DNA of 64,000 bases from Collinsella sp. AM34-10 (GTDB lineage: Bacteria > Actinomycetota > Coriobacteriia > Coriobacteriales > Coriobacteriaceae). Positions 26,006 to 35,539 of the stretch are shown here, piece after piece (position 1 is the first letter of the stretch; each line of letters begins with the position of its first letter). The notes under the pieces were generated by a model. It ran no database searches and was not told the DNA's origin. It saw only the letters and a list, made by a program, of their open reading frames with translations. Location of the stretch: positions 124,001-188,000 of the forward strand of contig NZ_QSIL01000003.1 in NCBI RefSeq assembly GCF_003469185.1, in the 5' to 3' direction. A program made the translations under genes and the position numbers.

Positions 26006-28112
26006 CGATGAGGAAAAAGACCAGGTGCGCGCTGCGTCCGACCTGGTTGCCATCGTGCAGGAAACGGTTGAGCTCAAGCCCCGCGGCCATGAGTTTTGGG
26101 GTTGCTGCCCCTTCCATGGCGAAAAGACCCCGTCGTTTCACATTATCCCCGCCACGCAGGTGTGGCACTGCTTTGGCTGTGGCGAGGGCGGCGACGTCTT
26201 CTCCTACATCATGAAGCGCGAGAACCTGAGCTTTCCCGAGTCGATTCGCTACCTGGCCGACCGTGCCGGTATTGAGCTGCACGATACCGGTGCTTATCGC
26301 GAGCGCGGCACCAAGCGCGCCCGCATCTATGACCTGTGCGCCGAGACCGCCCAGTTCTATCACACCATGCTTATGCGCGGTAAGGACAGCCGTCCGCGCG
26401 AGTATTTCGCCAGCCGCGGTATGGGCGGCGACGTCTGCCGCCGCTACTGCTTGGGCTTTGCGCCGGGTCGCAACGCGCTGGTGTCGCATCTGTCGCAGGC
26501 TGGCTTTACCCCGCAGGAGATGATCGACGCTAACGTGGCCGTGAGCCGTGGGCGCGGGCAGCTTGCCGACCGTTTTTACGACCGCGTGATGTTTCCCATT
26601 TTTGATGAGCAGGGTCATAACATCGCCTTTGGCGGGCGCATTATGGGCGACGGCCAGCCTAAGTACCTCAACACCGCCGAGACGAGCGTGTTCCATAAAA
26701 AGCGAAACCTCTACGGCTTTAACTGGGCTAAGGAGTTTATCGTCGCGCAGGATACCGCTATCGTGGTGGAGGGATATACCGACTGTATCGCCTGCTGGGA
26801 GGCGGGGATCAAAAACGTCGTCGCCACGCTGGGCACGGCGCTGACGGAACATCATGTAAAGACGCTCACCCGTTTTGCCAAGCGCATTGTATATATGTTC
26901 GATGGCGACGCCGCCGGTCAAAAGGCCGCGCGACGCGCGATTCAGTTTATCGAGCAGGATTCGATGGACCTGCGCTGCGTGGTGCTTCCCGACGACAACG
27001 ACCCCATGGAGTTCATCACGGCGCATGGTGGCGAGGCGCTGCAGGCGCGCATCGACGCCGCCGAACCCCTCATGGACTTTGTGTACCGCTCACTGCAGGA
27101 GTCGAGCGACATTACCACCCCGGGCGGCCGCGCCAAGGCCCTCGAGGATGCGCTGACGCTCATCTATCCGCTGCGCGATAGTTACATGATCGATACGTAC
27201 TTTATCCAGATTGCCGACCTGCTGGGGTTGGATCTGGAGACGGTGCGTTCGAGCTCAGGCCGTGTGTTTCGCGATGTTGCCAAGCGTGAGGACGCCGAGC
27301 GTCGTCGCGAGCAGAACTACGAGCGCCAGCGGGCGCAGGCCGAGCGCGCAGGCAGCGCAGGCGGTCGGGCGTCTGGTTCGCAGGGGGTGTCTCGCGGCAC
27401 CTGGGCGTCGGGTGCGACGCCGCCGGTGTCCACACCGGTCGAGGAAGAGCCGTACGACTATGTGCCGCTCGAGGCCTATGGGGCCGCGCCGGTCGAGGTC
27501 GTCGACGACATGCCTCCGATCGATGTGCCGGTTGGCATGGATGGCGCGGCGCCGGTTGCCGGTGCAACGGACGCGTCTGTGGCACCGACGATGCCGATCG
27601 TGCTGACCGACCTGGAACGAAAGTCTTTGGCGGGGGAGCGCGAGCTGCTGACGATGCTCACGAGCTATCCCGACCTGTTCCGCACGTATGCCGACCGCAT
27701 CTGCTCGATCGAGTGGGTGGATCCGCGCCACGAGTCCATCGCGTGGGCCGTGCTCGCGACGCCGCCGGGCACCGACCCCACGGCGTGTATGGATGCGGCG
27801 CGCGCGGTGTGTCCCGAGGCGGCGTCGCTTGTCAGCGCCGGACGCATTTCATCGACGAGTAAGCACCCCACCGAGACGAACATCGTGTTTATGCTCGATA
27901 CCCTCGAGCTCTACACCATCAAGCGCCGCATGCGCGCCGCGCAGGCAAAGCTTCGTCAGGACCGGTCACTCGACGATGAGGCGCGCCGTGTGCTGACGAT
28001 GCAGGCGATGCAAGATTCTCAGCGCCAGCGCGAGCTCCAAAAGTCGATCGGCGGCGTGGCTGACCCGTTCCGTTTGATCGGTTTGGAGACAGCGGGCGCC
28101 GATCAGGCCTAG
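25998..28112 (+). CDS. dnaG: DNA primase
   Basis: DnaG makes RNA primers for replication. The 704-residue product has the N-terminal zinc-ribbon (CCPFHGEKTPSF ... WHCFGCGEGGDVFSY), the RNA polymerase core, and the TOPRIM domain (VVEGYTDCIACWEAG for the catalytic Glu, YMFDGDAAG for the Asp pair). A Pro/Gly/Ala-rich linker (about residues 440-530) leads to a C-terminal DnaB-binding helical domain. GTG 25998 overlaps the ribF 3' end. It precedes rpoD, as in the macromolecular synthesis operon of other bacteria. Confidence 0.95.
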   Translation: MISDEEKDQVRAASDLVAIVQETVELKPRGHEFWGCCPFHGEKTPSFHIIPATQVWHCFGCGEGGDVFSYIMKRENLSFPESIRYLADRAGIELHDTGAYRERGTKRARIYDLCAETAQFYHTMLMRGKDSRPREYFASRGMGGDVCRRYCLGFAPGRNALVSHLSQAGFTPQEMIDANVAVSRGRGQLADRFYDRVMFPIFDEQGHNIAFGGRIMGDGQPKYLNTAETSVFHKKRNLYGFNWAKEFIVAQDTAIVVEGYTDCIACWEAGIKNVVATLGTALTEHHVKTLTRFAKRIVYMFDGDAAGQKAARRAIQFIEQDSMDLRCVVLPDDNDPMEFITAHGGEALQARIDAAEPLMDFVYRSLQESSDITTPGGRAKALEDALTLIYPLRDSYMIDTYFIQIADLLGLDLETVRSSSGRVFRDVAKREDAERRREQNYERQRAQAERAGSAGGRASGSQGVSRGTWASGATPPVSTPVEEEPYDYVPLEAYGAAPVEVVDDMPPIDVPVGMDGAAPVAGATDASVAPTMPIVLTDLERKSLAGERELLTMLTSYPDLFRTYADRICSIEWVDPRHESIAWAVLATPPGTDPTACMDAARAVCPEAASLVSAGRISSTSKHPTETNIVFMLDTLELYTIKRRMRAAQAKLRQDRSLDDEARRVLTMQAMQDSQRQRELQKSIGGVADPFRLIGLETAGADQA

Positions 28113-28222
28113 ATGTTGTGGTCAACCAGCGTATTCGCGCCTATATCCAGTCTGAATTTTGGGTATAGACGTCAATGTGTGTGCTAAAGTAATGAGTCCT
28201 GTGGACTATGAAGGGAGAATCT

Positions 28223-29569
28223 GTGCCAAAAAAGAGTGAGAGCACGGGTACTGGGCTGGAATCCTACGTTGCAAAGCTCATGGGCAACGGCTCAAACAGG
28301 ACTTCGGTAACCGAGGACGAGATTCAGGTCGCCCTGAAGGATATCGATGTGTCTGACGAGCAGCTCAACGCGGTGTATTCCGCGCTGCGCAACAGCGGCA
28401 TCCAGATTATCTCCGCGAGCGGAAACGACGACGCCCCCATGGACGTCGACGATGACGATAACGATAGCGATACCGACGATTTCGATGACGACGAGCACGA
28501 TTCCGGCTCGCTCGACGATCACGAGCTTAAGATGGCCCGTCAGGCCGACGCCGAGATGGGTTCTTCCAAGAGCAAGAAGAAGCGCACCGTGCGCACGTCC
28601 CGTTCGCGTTCGCGCGTGCGTGGCATCGATGCCTCCACGGTGATGCTGACCGGCGACCCGGTTCGTATGTACCTTAAGGAGATCGGTAAGGTCGACCTGC
28701 TGACCGCTTCCGAAGAGGTCGATCTGGCCATGAAGATCGAGGCTGGCCTTGACGCCACCGAGAAGCTCGAGGCTGCCGAGGCGGGCGAGATCGAGCTCAC
28801 CCGCGCCGAGATGCGTCGCCTGACCCGTATTGAGAACGTGGGTCTCGAGGCCAAGCAGGCGCTCATCAGCGCCAACCTGCGCCTGGTCGTCTCCATCGCC
28901 AAGCGCTATGTCGGCCGCGGCATGCTGTTCCTGGACCTGATCCAGGAGGGCAACCTCGGTCTGATCCGCGCCGTCGAGAAGTTCGACTACCAGAAGGGCT
29001 TTAAGTTCTCCACGTACGCCACGTGGTGGATCCGTCAGGCCATCACGCGTGCGATTGCCGACCAGGCCCGTACCATCCGTATTCCCGTACACATGGTCGA
29101 GACCATCAACAAGCTCGTCCGCGTGCAGCGTCAGCTTCTCCAGGACCTGGGTCGCGACCCGACCCCCGAGGAGATCGGTGCCGAGATGGACATGAGTGCC
29201 GACCGCGTCCGCGAGATCCAGAAGATCTCGCAGGAGCCCGTGTCTCTCGAGACCCCTATCGGCGAGGAAGAGGATTCCCAGCTGGGAGACTTCATCGAGG
29301 ACTCCCAGGCTATCGTTCCGCCCGATGCCGCCAGCTTCTCCATGCTGCAGGAGCAGCTCACCCAGGTGCTCGACTCGCTTGCCGATCGTGAGCGCAAGGT
29401 TATCGAGCTGCGCTTTGGCCTTGTCGACGGACATCCCCGCACGCTCGAGGAAGTCGGCCGCGAGTTTGGCGTCACGCGCGAGCGTATCCGCCAGATCGAG
29501 TCCAAGACCCTGGCCAAGCTCCGCCATCCCAGCCGTAGTAGCAAGCTGAAGGACTATATCGAAAGCTAG
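28223..29569 (+). CDS. rpoD: Principal sigma factor RpoD (sigma-A)
   Basis: This is the housekeeping sigma factor. A variable N-terminus includes an acidic Asp-rich stretch (about residues 75-100, [18 protein letters not shown]). Region 1.2 follows ([17 protein letters not shown]), then regions 2.1-2.4 with [16 protein letters not shown] and [18 protein letters not shown], region 3 ([10 protein letters not shown]) and region 4 with the helix-turn-helix [23 protein letters not shown] 28223 is preferred (AAGGGAG five bases upstream); ATG 28208 lies before that site. A strong terminator follows. Confidence 0.95.
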   Translation: MPKKSESTGTGLESYVAKLMGNGSNRTSVTEDEIQVALKDIDVSDEQLNAVYSALRNSGIQIISASGNDDAPMDVDDDDNDSDTDDFDDDEHDSGSLDDHELKMARQADAEMGSSKSKKKRTVRTSRSRSRVRGIDASTVMLTGDPVRMYLKEIGKVDLLTASEEVDLAMKIEAGLDATEKLEAAEAGEIELTRAEMRRLTRIENVGLEAKQALISANLRLVVSIAKRYVGRGMLFLDLIQEGNLGLIRAVEKFDYQKGFKFSTYATWWIRQAITRAIADQARTIRIPVHMVETINKLVRVQRQLLQDLGRDPTPEEIGAEMDMSADRVREIQKISQEPVSLETPIGEEEDSQLGDFIEDSQAIVPPDAASFSMLQEQLTQVLDSLADRERKVIELRFGLVDGHPRTLEEVGREFGVTRERIRQIESKTLAKLRHPSRSSKLKDYIES

Positions 29570-29578
29570 TCAAGCAAG

Positions 29579-29612
29579 AAGCGCCCTCAAGTACATCCGC
29601 TTGGGGGCGCTT
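29579..29612 (+). terminator. rpoD terminator
   Basis: AAGCGCCCTCAAG (29579-29591) pairs with CTTGGGGGCGCTT (29600-29612) with one G-T pair. The U-run is short. Confidence 0.82.
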
Positions 29613-29617
29613 TCATG

Positions 29618-29646
29618 TAGTCGTTGGGGACGTTCTTAAGCGACTA
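29618..29646. repeat. Short palindromic repeat, GGGGACGT-core family, copy 1
   Basis: TAGTCGTT (29618-29625) and AAGCGACTA (29638-29646) flank GGGGACGTTCTT. The arms and core match a second copy at 49910-49937, so this is a dispersed palindromic element. It follows directly on the rpoD terminator. Confidence 0.6.
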
Positions 29647-29672
29647 GGTCGGAAAAATTCTCAAAAAAGTTC

Positions 29673-29700
29673 TTGCCCTGAGCTGATTCGTCCGTATAAT
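29673..29700 (+). promoter_or_regulatory. Promoter of the tRNA-Asn pair
   Basis: TTGCCC (29673-29678), a 16-bp spacer and a perfect TATAAT (29695-29700), about 30 bases before the first tRNA. Confidence 0.75.
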
Positions 29701-29730
29701 AAACTTCGTTGCTTGAGAGCACGCACCTAT

Positions 29731-29805
29731 TCCTCGGTAGCTCAATGGTAGAGCACGCGGCTGTTAACCGCGCTGTTGTAGGTTCGAGTCCTACCCGGGG
29801 AGCCA
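29731..29805 (+). tRNA. tRNA-Asn (GTT), first copy
   Basis: A complete cloverleaf: acceptor TCCTCGG/CCGGGGA, D-arm GCTCAATGGTAGAGC, anticodon stem CGCGG/CCGCG with loop CTGTTAA (anticodon GTT), and T-arm with GGTTCGAGTCC. Discriminator G and an encoded CCA end at 29805. It shares a promoter with the identical second copy. Confidence 0.97.
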
Positions 29806-29837
29806 GAATTTCCAGCCCTTTCTGTTGGGCTTTAAAT

Positions 29838-29912
29838 TCCTCGGTAGCTCAATGGTAGAGCACGCGGCTGTTAACCGCGCTGTTGTAGGTTCGAGTCCTA
29901 CCCGGGGAGCCA
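29838..29912 (+). tRNA. tRNA-Asn (GTT), second copy
   Basis: Identical over all 75 bases to the copy at 29731-29805, including the encoded CCA, so a recent tandem duplication or gene conversion. A terminator follows. Confidence 0.97.
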
Positions 29913-29922
29913 GGTTGTAAGA

Positions 29923-29948
29923 CCCGTCGCTTATGCGGCGGGTTTTTT
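29923..29948 (+). terminator. Terminator of the tRNA-Asn operon
   Basis: CCCGTCGC (29923-29930), TTAT loop, GCGGCGGG (29935-29942, one G-U) and six T. Confidence 0.92.
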
Positions 29949-30106
29949 CTTGCCGCGATAGACTGGCGCGAACGTTGCCATATCAACATTTCGTGTCGAG
30001 GATGTAATCCCGCGACCCACCACCTCAACATGGCGCGCTCGTTGTAGAATATTGCAATGATTGCTCCCACGAGATGGTGCCGCGAGCACCAGATAAGGAG
30101 ATTCTT

Positions 30107-30463
30107 GTGTCTGAGACCATTAACGGCAGCCTGAGCGTCTCGAACGACGTTATTGCCGATATTGCCGGTTATGCCGCGATGACGTGCTATGGCGTCGTCG
30201 GTATGGCCGAACAGCTCCAGGGCGCCGAGAGCGTACGTCTGCTTGCCGGTCAGCGCCTTCGCAAGGGCGTGCTTGTCTCCGCCGACGAGAACGGCCTTAC
30301 GGTCGATCTTCACGTCGTGCTCGAGAACGGCGTCAACATGAAGTCCGTCTGCCACAATCTTTCGAGCTCCGTTGCCTTCACCCTGCAGGAGATCGCCCAG
30401 ATCGATCCTGCCAGTCTTAAGATCGGCATCCACATCGACGCGCTCAAGAGCCGTCTGAACTAG
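30107..30463 (+). CDS. Asp23/Gls24 family protein (DUF322)
   Basis: This 118-residue protein fits the Asp23/Gls24 family: GSLSVSNDVIADIAGYAAMTCYGVVGMA at the start, then GLTVDLHVVLENGVNM. GTG 30107 is chosen because AAGGAG lies six bases upstream; the open frame starts earlier without a ribosome-binding site. In Firmicutes a paralogue (YloU) sits just before the YloV/FakA-like DhaL protein, exactly as here, which suggests a shared role in envelope or fatty-acid kinase function. Its biochemical role is not established. Confidence 0.85.
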   Translation: MSETINGSLSVSNDVIADIAGYAAMTCYGVVGMAEQLQGAESVRLLAGQRLRKGVLVSADENGLTVDLHVVLENGVNMKSVCHNLSSSVAFTLQEIAQIDPASLKIGIHIDALKSRLN

Positions 30464-30490
30464 CATCCGAAAACGGAGATTCAAATACCC

Positions 30491-32152
30491 ATGATTGCAA
30501 AGACCATTCGCACCTGTTTTCCGATCGCTGCGGCTGCCGTTTCCGACAAGGCCGAGGAGATCAACAAGCTCAACGTCTTCCCCGTACCCGACGGCGACAC
30601 CGGCACCAACATGTCGCTCACGCTTGCCTCGGTGACCAAGGAGCTTTCCGCCCTTCCCGCCGATGCCGATATGGAGGCCATCGCCGGCGCCATCACCCAC
30701 GGATCCCTGATGGGTGCCCGCGGCAACTCCGGCGTCATCACCTCGCAGATCCTGCGCGGCGTGGCCGAGGGCCTCGTCTCTGCCGACGAGCCCATCACGT
30801 CTGCCAACATCGCTTTCGCCTTCCGTCGCGCCGTCAAGGTCGCCTTCCAGGCTGTCCGTAAGCCCATCGAGGGCACGATCCTCACGGTCCTGCGCGATGT
30901 CTCGACCAAGGCCGATGAGTGCGAGAAGAAGAAGTTCTCGGCCGAGGACGCTCTCGATGCCATCGTCGTCGAGGCCTATCAGTCCGTCGCCCGCACGCCC
31001 GACCTGCTGCCCGTTCTGAAAGAGAACGGCGTAGTCGACTCCGGCGCCTTTGGCTTTGCCATCTTCTTGGAGAACTTTGTTGCCGCCGCTCTTGGCCGCA
31101 GCACCGTAGTCGAGGATTTCTCCGCCACGTTTGATTCCGCCGGCTCTGCCCGCGACGCGGCCCTTGGTCGCGTTGAGATCGAGGCCAACGACGACTGGGA
31201 GGGCTCGGAGTTCCGCTACTGCAACGAGTTCCTCTTTAAGGCCGACGCTCCTTTTGACGAGGACGAGTGCCTTAAGTTCCTGGGTTCCATGGGCGACTGC
31301 GAGCTGCTCGTGGGTGCCTACCCCGACTACAAGATCCACGTGCACTCCAACACCCCCAACCTGGTGCTCGAGCACATGCTGCAGCTCGGTCAGATCTACG
31401 AGGTCTTTATTCACAACATGGAGATGGAGGCCCACGACCGTACCGCCAAGATTCATGAGGATCAGGAGAAGGCCGCCGAGCCCGCCAAGGCGTTGGGCTT
31501 TGTCGCCGTTGCCGCTGGTTCGGGCGAGGCCGATATCCTCAAGTCCCTCGGCGTCGACGTGATCGTCTCGGGTGGCCAGACCATGAACCCCTCGACCGCC
31601 GACCTGCTGGGCGCGGTGGACCAGGTCAACGCGACCTCGGTCATTATCCTGCCCAATAACGGCAACATCCGCATGGCTGCCGAGGCCGCCGCTTCTGCTT
31701 GCACCGACAAGAAGGTCGCCGTCGTTCCCACCAAGACCGTCCCGCAGGCGTTCTCCGCACTGTTCGCGGTCCTGCCCGATTCCGAGCTCGAGGACGCCGT
31801 TGCCGCTATGGTCGACGCCATCAGCGAAGTTCGCGATGGCGAGGTTACCCGTGCCGTGCGCGATTCCAGTGCCTCTGACGGCTCTCCGATTCACTCCGGT
31901 GACGTCATGGGTATCATTGCCGGTTCCATCGACGTGGTCGGCTCCGATGTTAAGCAGGTCACGCTCGACTGCATCAACCGCATGCAGGAGGAAGAGGAGG
32001 GCGATGCGCTGACGATTCTGGCCGGCGAGGAGCTGTCCGATGAGGCCTTCCAGGAGATCGTCGACGCCATCGAGGAGGCTCAGCCCGACTTGGAGATCGA
32101 CGCTCATCGTGGCGAGCAGCCGCTCTATCCCGTGATCTTCTCGATCGAGTAG
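30491..32152 (+). CDS. DhaL-domain protein, FakA-like fatty acid kinase (YloV family)
   Basis: The N-terminal DhaL/Dak phosphatase-like domain binds ATP and magnesium: KLNVFPVPDGDTGTNMS carries the metal-binding aspartates and GSLMGARGNSGVI the nucleotide loop. The C-terminal half (from about residue 325) is the YloV/FakA C-terminal region (VAVAAGSGEADILKSLGVDVIVSGGQTMNPS). In FakA/FakB systems this kinase phosphorylates fatty acids held by a FakB (DegV) carrier. No FakB gene is in the window. The 553-residue length matches. The order with the Asp23 gene and recG is conserved in Gram-positive bacteria. Confidence 0.85.
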   Translation: MIAKTIRTCFPIAAAAVSDKAEEINKLNVFPVPDGDTGTNMSLTLASVTKELSALPADADMEAIAGAITHGSLMGARGNSGVITSQILRGVAEGLVSADEPITSANIAFAFRRAVKVAFQAVRKPIEGTILTVLRDVSTKADECEKKKFSAEDALDAIVVEAYQSVARTPDLLPVLKENGVVDSGAFGFAIFLENFVAAALGRSTVVEDFSATFDSAGSARDAALGRVEIEANDDWEGSEFRYCNEFLFKADAPFDEDECLKFLGSMGDCELLVGAYPDYKIHVHSNTPNLVLEHMLQLGQIYEVFIHNMEMEAHDRTAKIHEDQEKAAEPAKALGFVAVAAGSGEADILKSLGVDVIVSGGQTMNPSTADLLGAVDQVNATSVIILPNNGNIRMAAEAAASACTDKKVAVVPTKTVPQAFSALFAVLPDSELEDAVAAMVDAISEVRDGEVTRAVRDSSASDGSPIHSGDVMGIIAGSIDVVGSDVKQVTLDCINRMQEEEEGDALTILAGEELSDEAFQEIVDAIEEAQPDLEIDAHRGEQPLYPVIFSIE

Positions 32153-32162
32153 GCATCTGCCC

Positions 32163-34340
32163 ATGTCCGAGCTGTGCTCCGTGCCGCGCGTCTCGGAGCG
32201 CTTTGCCCAGAGCAATGCGCTCGACGAGGATATCGCGCGACTCAAATATGTTTCGGGTAAACGTGAGGAGGCCCTTCGCCGTCTGGGAATTCGGACGGTG
32301 GGGGACCTCCTTCTCCATATCCCTCACCGATATCTCGACTTTACGCGCTCCTGGTCCATTGAGATGGCGCCCATCGGTACCGTGTGCACGATTGTCGCCA
32401 CGGTCGATCGTATCGTTCAAAAGCAGCCCCGTCCGCGTATGCAGGTGACCGAGGTCTCGCTGGTGGACGAGACGGGGGTGCTGCAAGTCGCCTTTTTCCG
32501 TCAGCCCTGGATTGCCCAGCAATTTAAGCAGGGCGACCGCCTGGCCGTGATGGGTAAGGTCGAGTTTGCCTACGGCTTTAAGCAGATGGCCTCTCCGCAT
32601 TTCGAAAAGCTCGAGGAAGGACGTGCCGCGGGTACTATCCTGCCGGTCCATTACGTGAGCGATGGCGTGAGCCAGGCATGGATGCGCCGCATCGTTAGCG
32701 GTGCGCTCGAGGTTGTCGGCAATCCCTTCGACCCGATTCCCGCCCGCTTACGCGCCAAGCGCCGCCTGATGAGCAATGCCCGCGCGCTGCGCTCAATTCA
32801 CTTTCCCTCGAGCATGGCCGAGCGCGATATCGCGCGCCGCCGCCTTGCCTATGAGGAGTGCCTCTGCCTTCAGCTGGCGCTGCGCCTGCGCAACGACGGC
32901 GGCTTGGTCGAAGTCGCTCCCTACGCCCATACCGCGGGCGAGCACCTGGCGGCGCTCAGGGAAGCCCTACCGTTTTCGCTGAGCGACGAGCAGGAGGGCG
33001 CGTTCCAAGACATCCTGAACGATATGCGTGATGGCGGGCGCGTGATGAACCGCCTGCTTCTGGGCGACGTCGGTACCGGCAAGACGGCCGTCGCCGCCTG
33101 CGCGCTGGCTGTCGCGGCCGATTCGGGCACCCAGTCCTGCGTTATGGCGCCAACGGGCGTGCTGGCGCGCCAATATGCCGATAAGACCGGTCCCTTGCTC
33201 TCGCAGGCTGGTATGTCCTGGGCGCTCCTGACGGGTGCCACGCCGGCGGCCGAGCGCGAGCAGATCCATGCGCAGTTGGAATCGGGCGAGCTTGACGTCC
33301 TCTTTGGCACTCACGCGGTCCTTTCGGATGACGTGGCGTTTAAGCATCTTTCGCTTGTCGTCATCGACGAGCAGCACCGCTTTGGTGTGGGTCAGCGCAA
33401 TGCCCTGCGTGCCAAGGGCCCGGGTGCCGATCTGCTTGTTATGACGGCGACACCGATTCCGCGCACGTTGGCGCTCTCGGTCTACGGCGACCTGGACACG
33501 AGCATCATCCGCCATCGGCCTGTTCCGGGGGCGGGCGTTACGACGCGCGTGCTCACCGAGTCGAGCCGCGACCTTGCCTACGGCGCCATTCGCGAGGCGC
33601 GCGAAAAGGGCCAGCAGGCCTACGTGATTTGCCCGCTCGTGGAGCCGAGTGACTCGGCCGATGAGCTGGAAGACGTGCCCGGTATCGCCCGCGACGACGA
33701 GGGCCGCGTGACCGTCCCCGTGCCGCTGCACGATACGGCAACCGAGCTCGAACGACTGCGTCTGGCCCTGCCGGGACTTACCATCGAGCGCCTTCACGGC
33801 CGCATGCCGGCGGGGGAGAAGGACCGGGTCATCGATGCCTTTAAGCGTGGCGAGATTGATGTGCTCGTCTCGACCACGGTGGTCGAGGTGGGCGTCGACG
33901 TGCCCAACGCCACCGTCATGGTCATCGAGAACGGCGAGCGCTTTGGATTGGCGGCCCTGCACCAACTGCGCGGTCGCGTGGGCCGTGGCAGCGTGTCGGG
34001 CACCTGCCTGGTCATGACGCACTCCAAGGGCAATGGCGGCGCATCGGCGGCGCAAGACCGTCTCCAGTCGCTCGAAAAGACCTCGGACGGCTTTACGCTC
34101 GCCCAGATGGACCTGCGCCTGCGCCACGAGGGCGAAATCCTGGGCTACCGTCAGCACGGCGGCGTGACCTTGCGCTTTGTGGACCTGGATGCCGACGAGG
34201 ATCTTATCGAATGGGCCCATTTGGACGCGGTCGAGCTCTTGCGGTATGCTTGCAACCTTGACTCCGTGGCGACGCGCCCCTTGCGCGACGCGGTCGCCAC
34301 ACGCTATCGACATATCTTTAAGGAGGTCAGCGGAGGATGA
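32163..34340 (+). CDS. recG: ATP-dependent DNA helicase RecG
   Basis: RecG reverses stalled replication forks and processes recombination intermediates. The 725-residue product has an N-terminal wedge/OB domain (RRLGIRTVGDLLLHIPHRYLD) and the two helicase lobes: LLGDVGTGKTAVA (Walker A), DEQHRFGVGQR (DExH box), VVEVGVDVPNATVMVIE and HQLRGRVGRG (motif VI). The C-terminal TRG-like region is present. It shares ATGA with rsmD. Confidence 0.95.
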   Translation: MSELCSVPRVSERFAQSNALDEDIARLKYVSGKREEALRRLGIRTVGDLLLHIPHRYLDFTRSWSIEMAPIGTVCTIVATVDRIVQKQPRPRMQVTEVSLVDETGVLQVAFFRQPWIAQQFKQGDRLAVMGKVEFAYGFKQMASPHFEKLEEGRAAGTILPVHYVSDGVSQAWMRRIVSGALEVVGNPFDPIPARLRAKRRLMSNARALRSIHFPSSMAERDIARRRLAYEECLCLQLALRLRNDGGLVEVAPYAHTAGEHLAALREALPFSLSDEQEGAFQDILNDMRDGGRVMNRLLLGDVGTGKTAVAACALAVAADSGTQSCVMAPTGVLARQYADKTGPLLSQAGMSWALLTGATPAAEREQIHAQLESGELDVLFGTHAVLSDDVAFKHLSLVVIDEQHRFGVGQRNALRAKGPGADLLVMTATPIPRTLALSVYGDLDTSIIRHRPVPGAGVTTRVLTESSRDLAYGAIREAREKGQQAYVICPLVEPSDSADELEDVPGIARDDEGRVTVPVPLHDTATELERLRLALPGLTIERLHGRMPAGEKDRVIDAFKRGEIDVLVSTTVVEVGVDVPNATVMVIENGERFGLAALHQLRGRVGRGSVSGTCLVMTHSKGNGGASAAQDRLQSLEKTSDGFTLAQMDLRLRHEGEILGYRQHGGVTLRFVDLDADEDLIEWAHLDAVELLRYACNLDSVATRPLRDAVATRYRHIFKEVSGG

Positions 34341-34981
34341 GAATCATCGGCGGTGAATGGCGCGGCCGCAAGATCGAAGAGCCGCGTGGGCGCGATGTCA
34401 CCCGTCCCACGACCGATCGCGTGCGCGAGGCATGTGCTTCCATGGTCATGTCGGCGTTCGACTTCGATTTGGACGAGGTCCGCGTGCTGGATGCCTTTGG
34501 CGGCTCCGGCGCCCTGGGAATCGAGATGCTCTCGCGTGGCGCCCGCTCGCTCACCACGTTCGAGATCGATCGCAATGCCGCTCGTCTGATCACCAAGAAT
34601 ATCGAGTCGCTGTGCCGCGACCGCTCGCGCTGGCGCGTCGTTACCGGCGATGTGCTGGCGAGCGCTTCGCGCGGCCGCGTGCCAGGTGGTCCTTTTGATC
34701 TGGTCCTGCTCGATCCACCGTATGCCTTTGGCGCCGAGCCGGTCGAGGAGCTGCTGCAAAATTTTTCCCAGCAGGGACTGCTGACGCCCGGGGCCTTTGC
34801 CCTGTTTGAGCATGCCGCAACCGATGCGGGCGCTCATCCAGCTGGTTTTGAGACTGTACGAGAGAAGCGCTACGGCATTACCTCGGTTGACTTGCTGCAC
34901 TGGGTGACCGAGGACGAGAGCGACCATGCTGACGAGAACGAAAATGACGAGGATGCGCCTTCGGAGGACACCCATGAATGA
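34337..34981 (+). CDS. rsmD: 16S rRNA (guanine(966)-N2)-methyltransferase RsmD
   Basis: RsmD methylates G966 of 16S rRNA using S-adenosylmethionine. The 214-residue product shows MRIIGGEWRGRKI, PTTDRVREA, the SAM-binding DAFGGSGALGIEMLSRGA and the catalytic DPPY in LLDPPYAFG. Its tail is acidic. It overlaps recG by 4 nt and coaD by 8 nt; the rsmD-coaD pair is widely conserved. Confidence 0.93.
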   Translation: MRIIGGEWRGRKIEEPRGRDVTRPTTDRVREACASMVMSAFDFDLDEVRVLDAFGGSGALGIEMLSRGARSLTTFEIDRNAARLITKNIESLCRDRSRWRVVTGDVLASASRGRVPGGPFDLVLLDPPYAFGAEPVEELLQNFSQQGLLTPGAFALFEHAATDAGAHPAGFETVREKRYGITSVDLLHWVTEDESDHADENENDEDAPSEDTHE

Positions 34982-35471
34982 CACCATCAACCGCGTGATC
35001 GTCCCGGGCACCTTCGATCCCATCACCTTTGGCCATATTGACGTGATCCGCCGAGCCCGCCGCATCTTTCCCAGCGTGATCGTCGCCGTGGCCGAATCGC
35101 AGGGTAAAAACGGCGTGGGCACCACCTTTATGCTCGACGAGCGCGTGGCGCTGGCCCGCGAGGCCCTCGGCGATTTGGACGGCGTCGAGGTGCTGCCCTT
35201 CACCGGCCTGCTGGTCGACTTTGCACGTGAGCAGGGGGCAGGTGCCGTCGTTAAGGGTCTGCGCGCCATGACCGACTTTGAATACGAGCTGCAGCAGGCC
35301 GACCTCAACTATCGCCTGGATTGCGAGCTGGAGTCCATCTTTGTCATGAGTGCTCCGCAGTACGGGTACATCTCGAGCTCGGTGGTGCGCCAGATCGCTT
35401 CGCTTGGCAGCGATGTATCGACGTTTGTGCCGCCCAACGTGGTCGCAGCGCTCAAACATCGCTTTTCGTGA
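34974..35471 (+). CDS. coaD: Phosphopantetheine adenylyltransferase
   Basis: CoaD makes dephospho-CoA from 4'-phosphopantetheine and ATP. The start is ATG 34974 after GGAGG. The product (165 residues) shows the nucleotidyltransferase motif GTFDPITFGH, GLRAMTDFEYE and YGYISSSVVRQIA, all diagnostic. It is the last gene of the recG-rsmD-coaD group. Confidence 0.95.
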   Translation: MNDTINRVIVPGTFDPITFGHIDVIRRARRIFPSVIVAVAESQGKNGVGTTFMLDERVALAREALGDLDGVEVLPFTGLLVDFAREQGAGAVVKGLRAMTDFEYELQQADLNYRLDCELESIFVMSAPQYGYISSSVVRQIASLGSDVSTFVPPNVVAALKHRFS

Positions 35472-35539
35472 CGTTTTTTATTGCCTGGTGGCATGTGGTA
35501 AACTAACACGATGATATGTTACCTATGAAAGGAGACCGG

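Noticed and set aside
29849..32245. 798-codon antisense frame over fakA-like gene and tRNA-Asn
   Set aside because: It runs through a tRNA gene and the fatty-acid kinase-like gene; no motifs.
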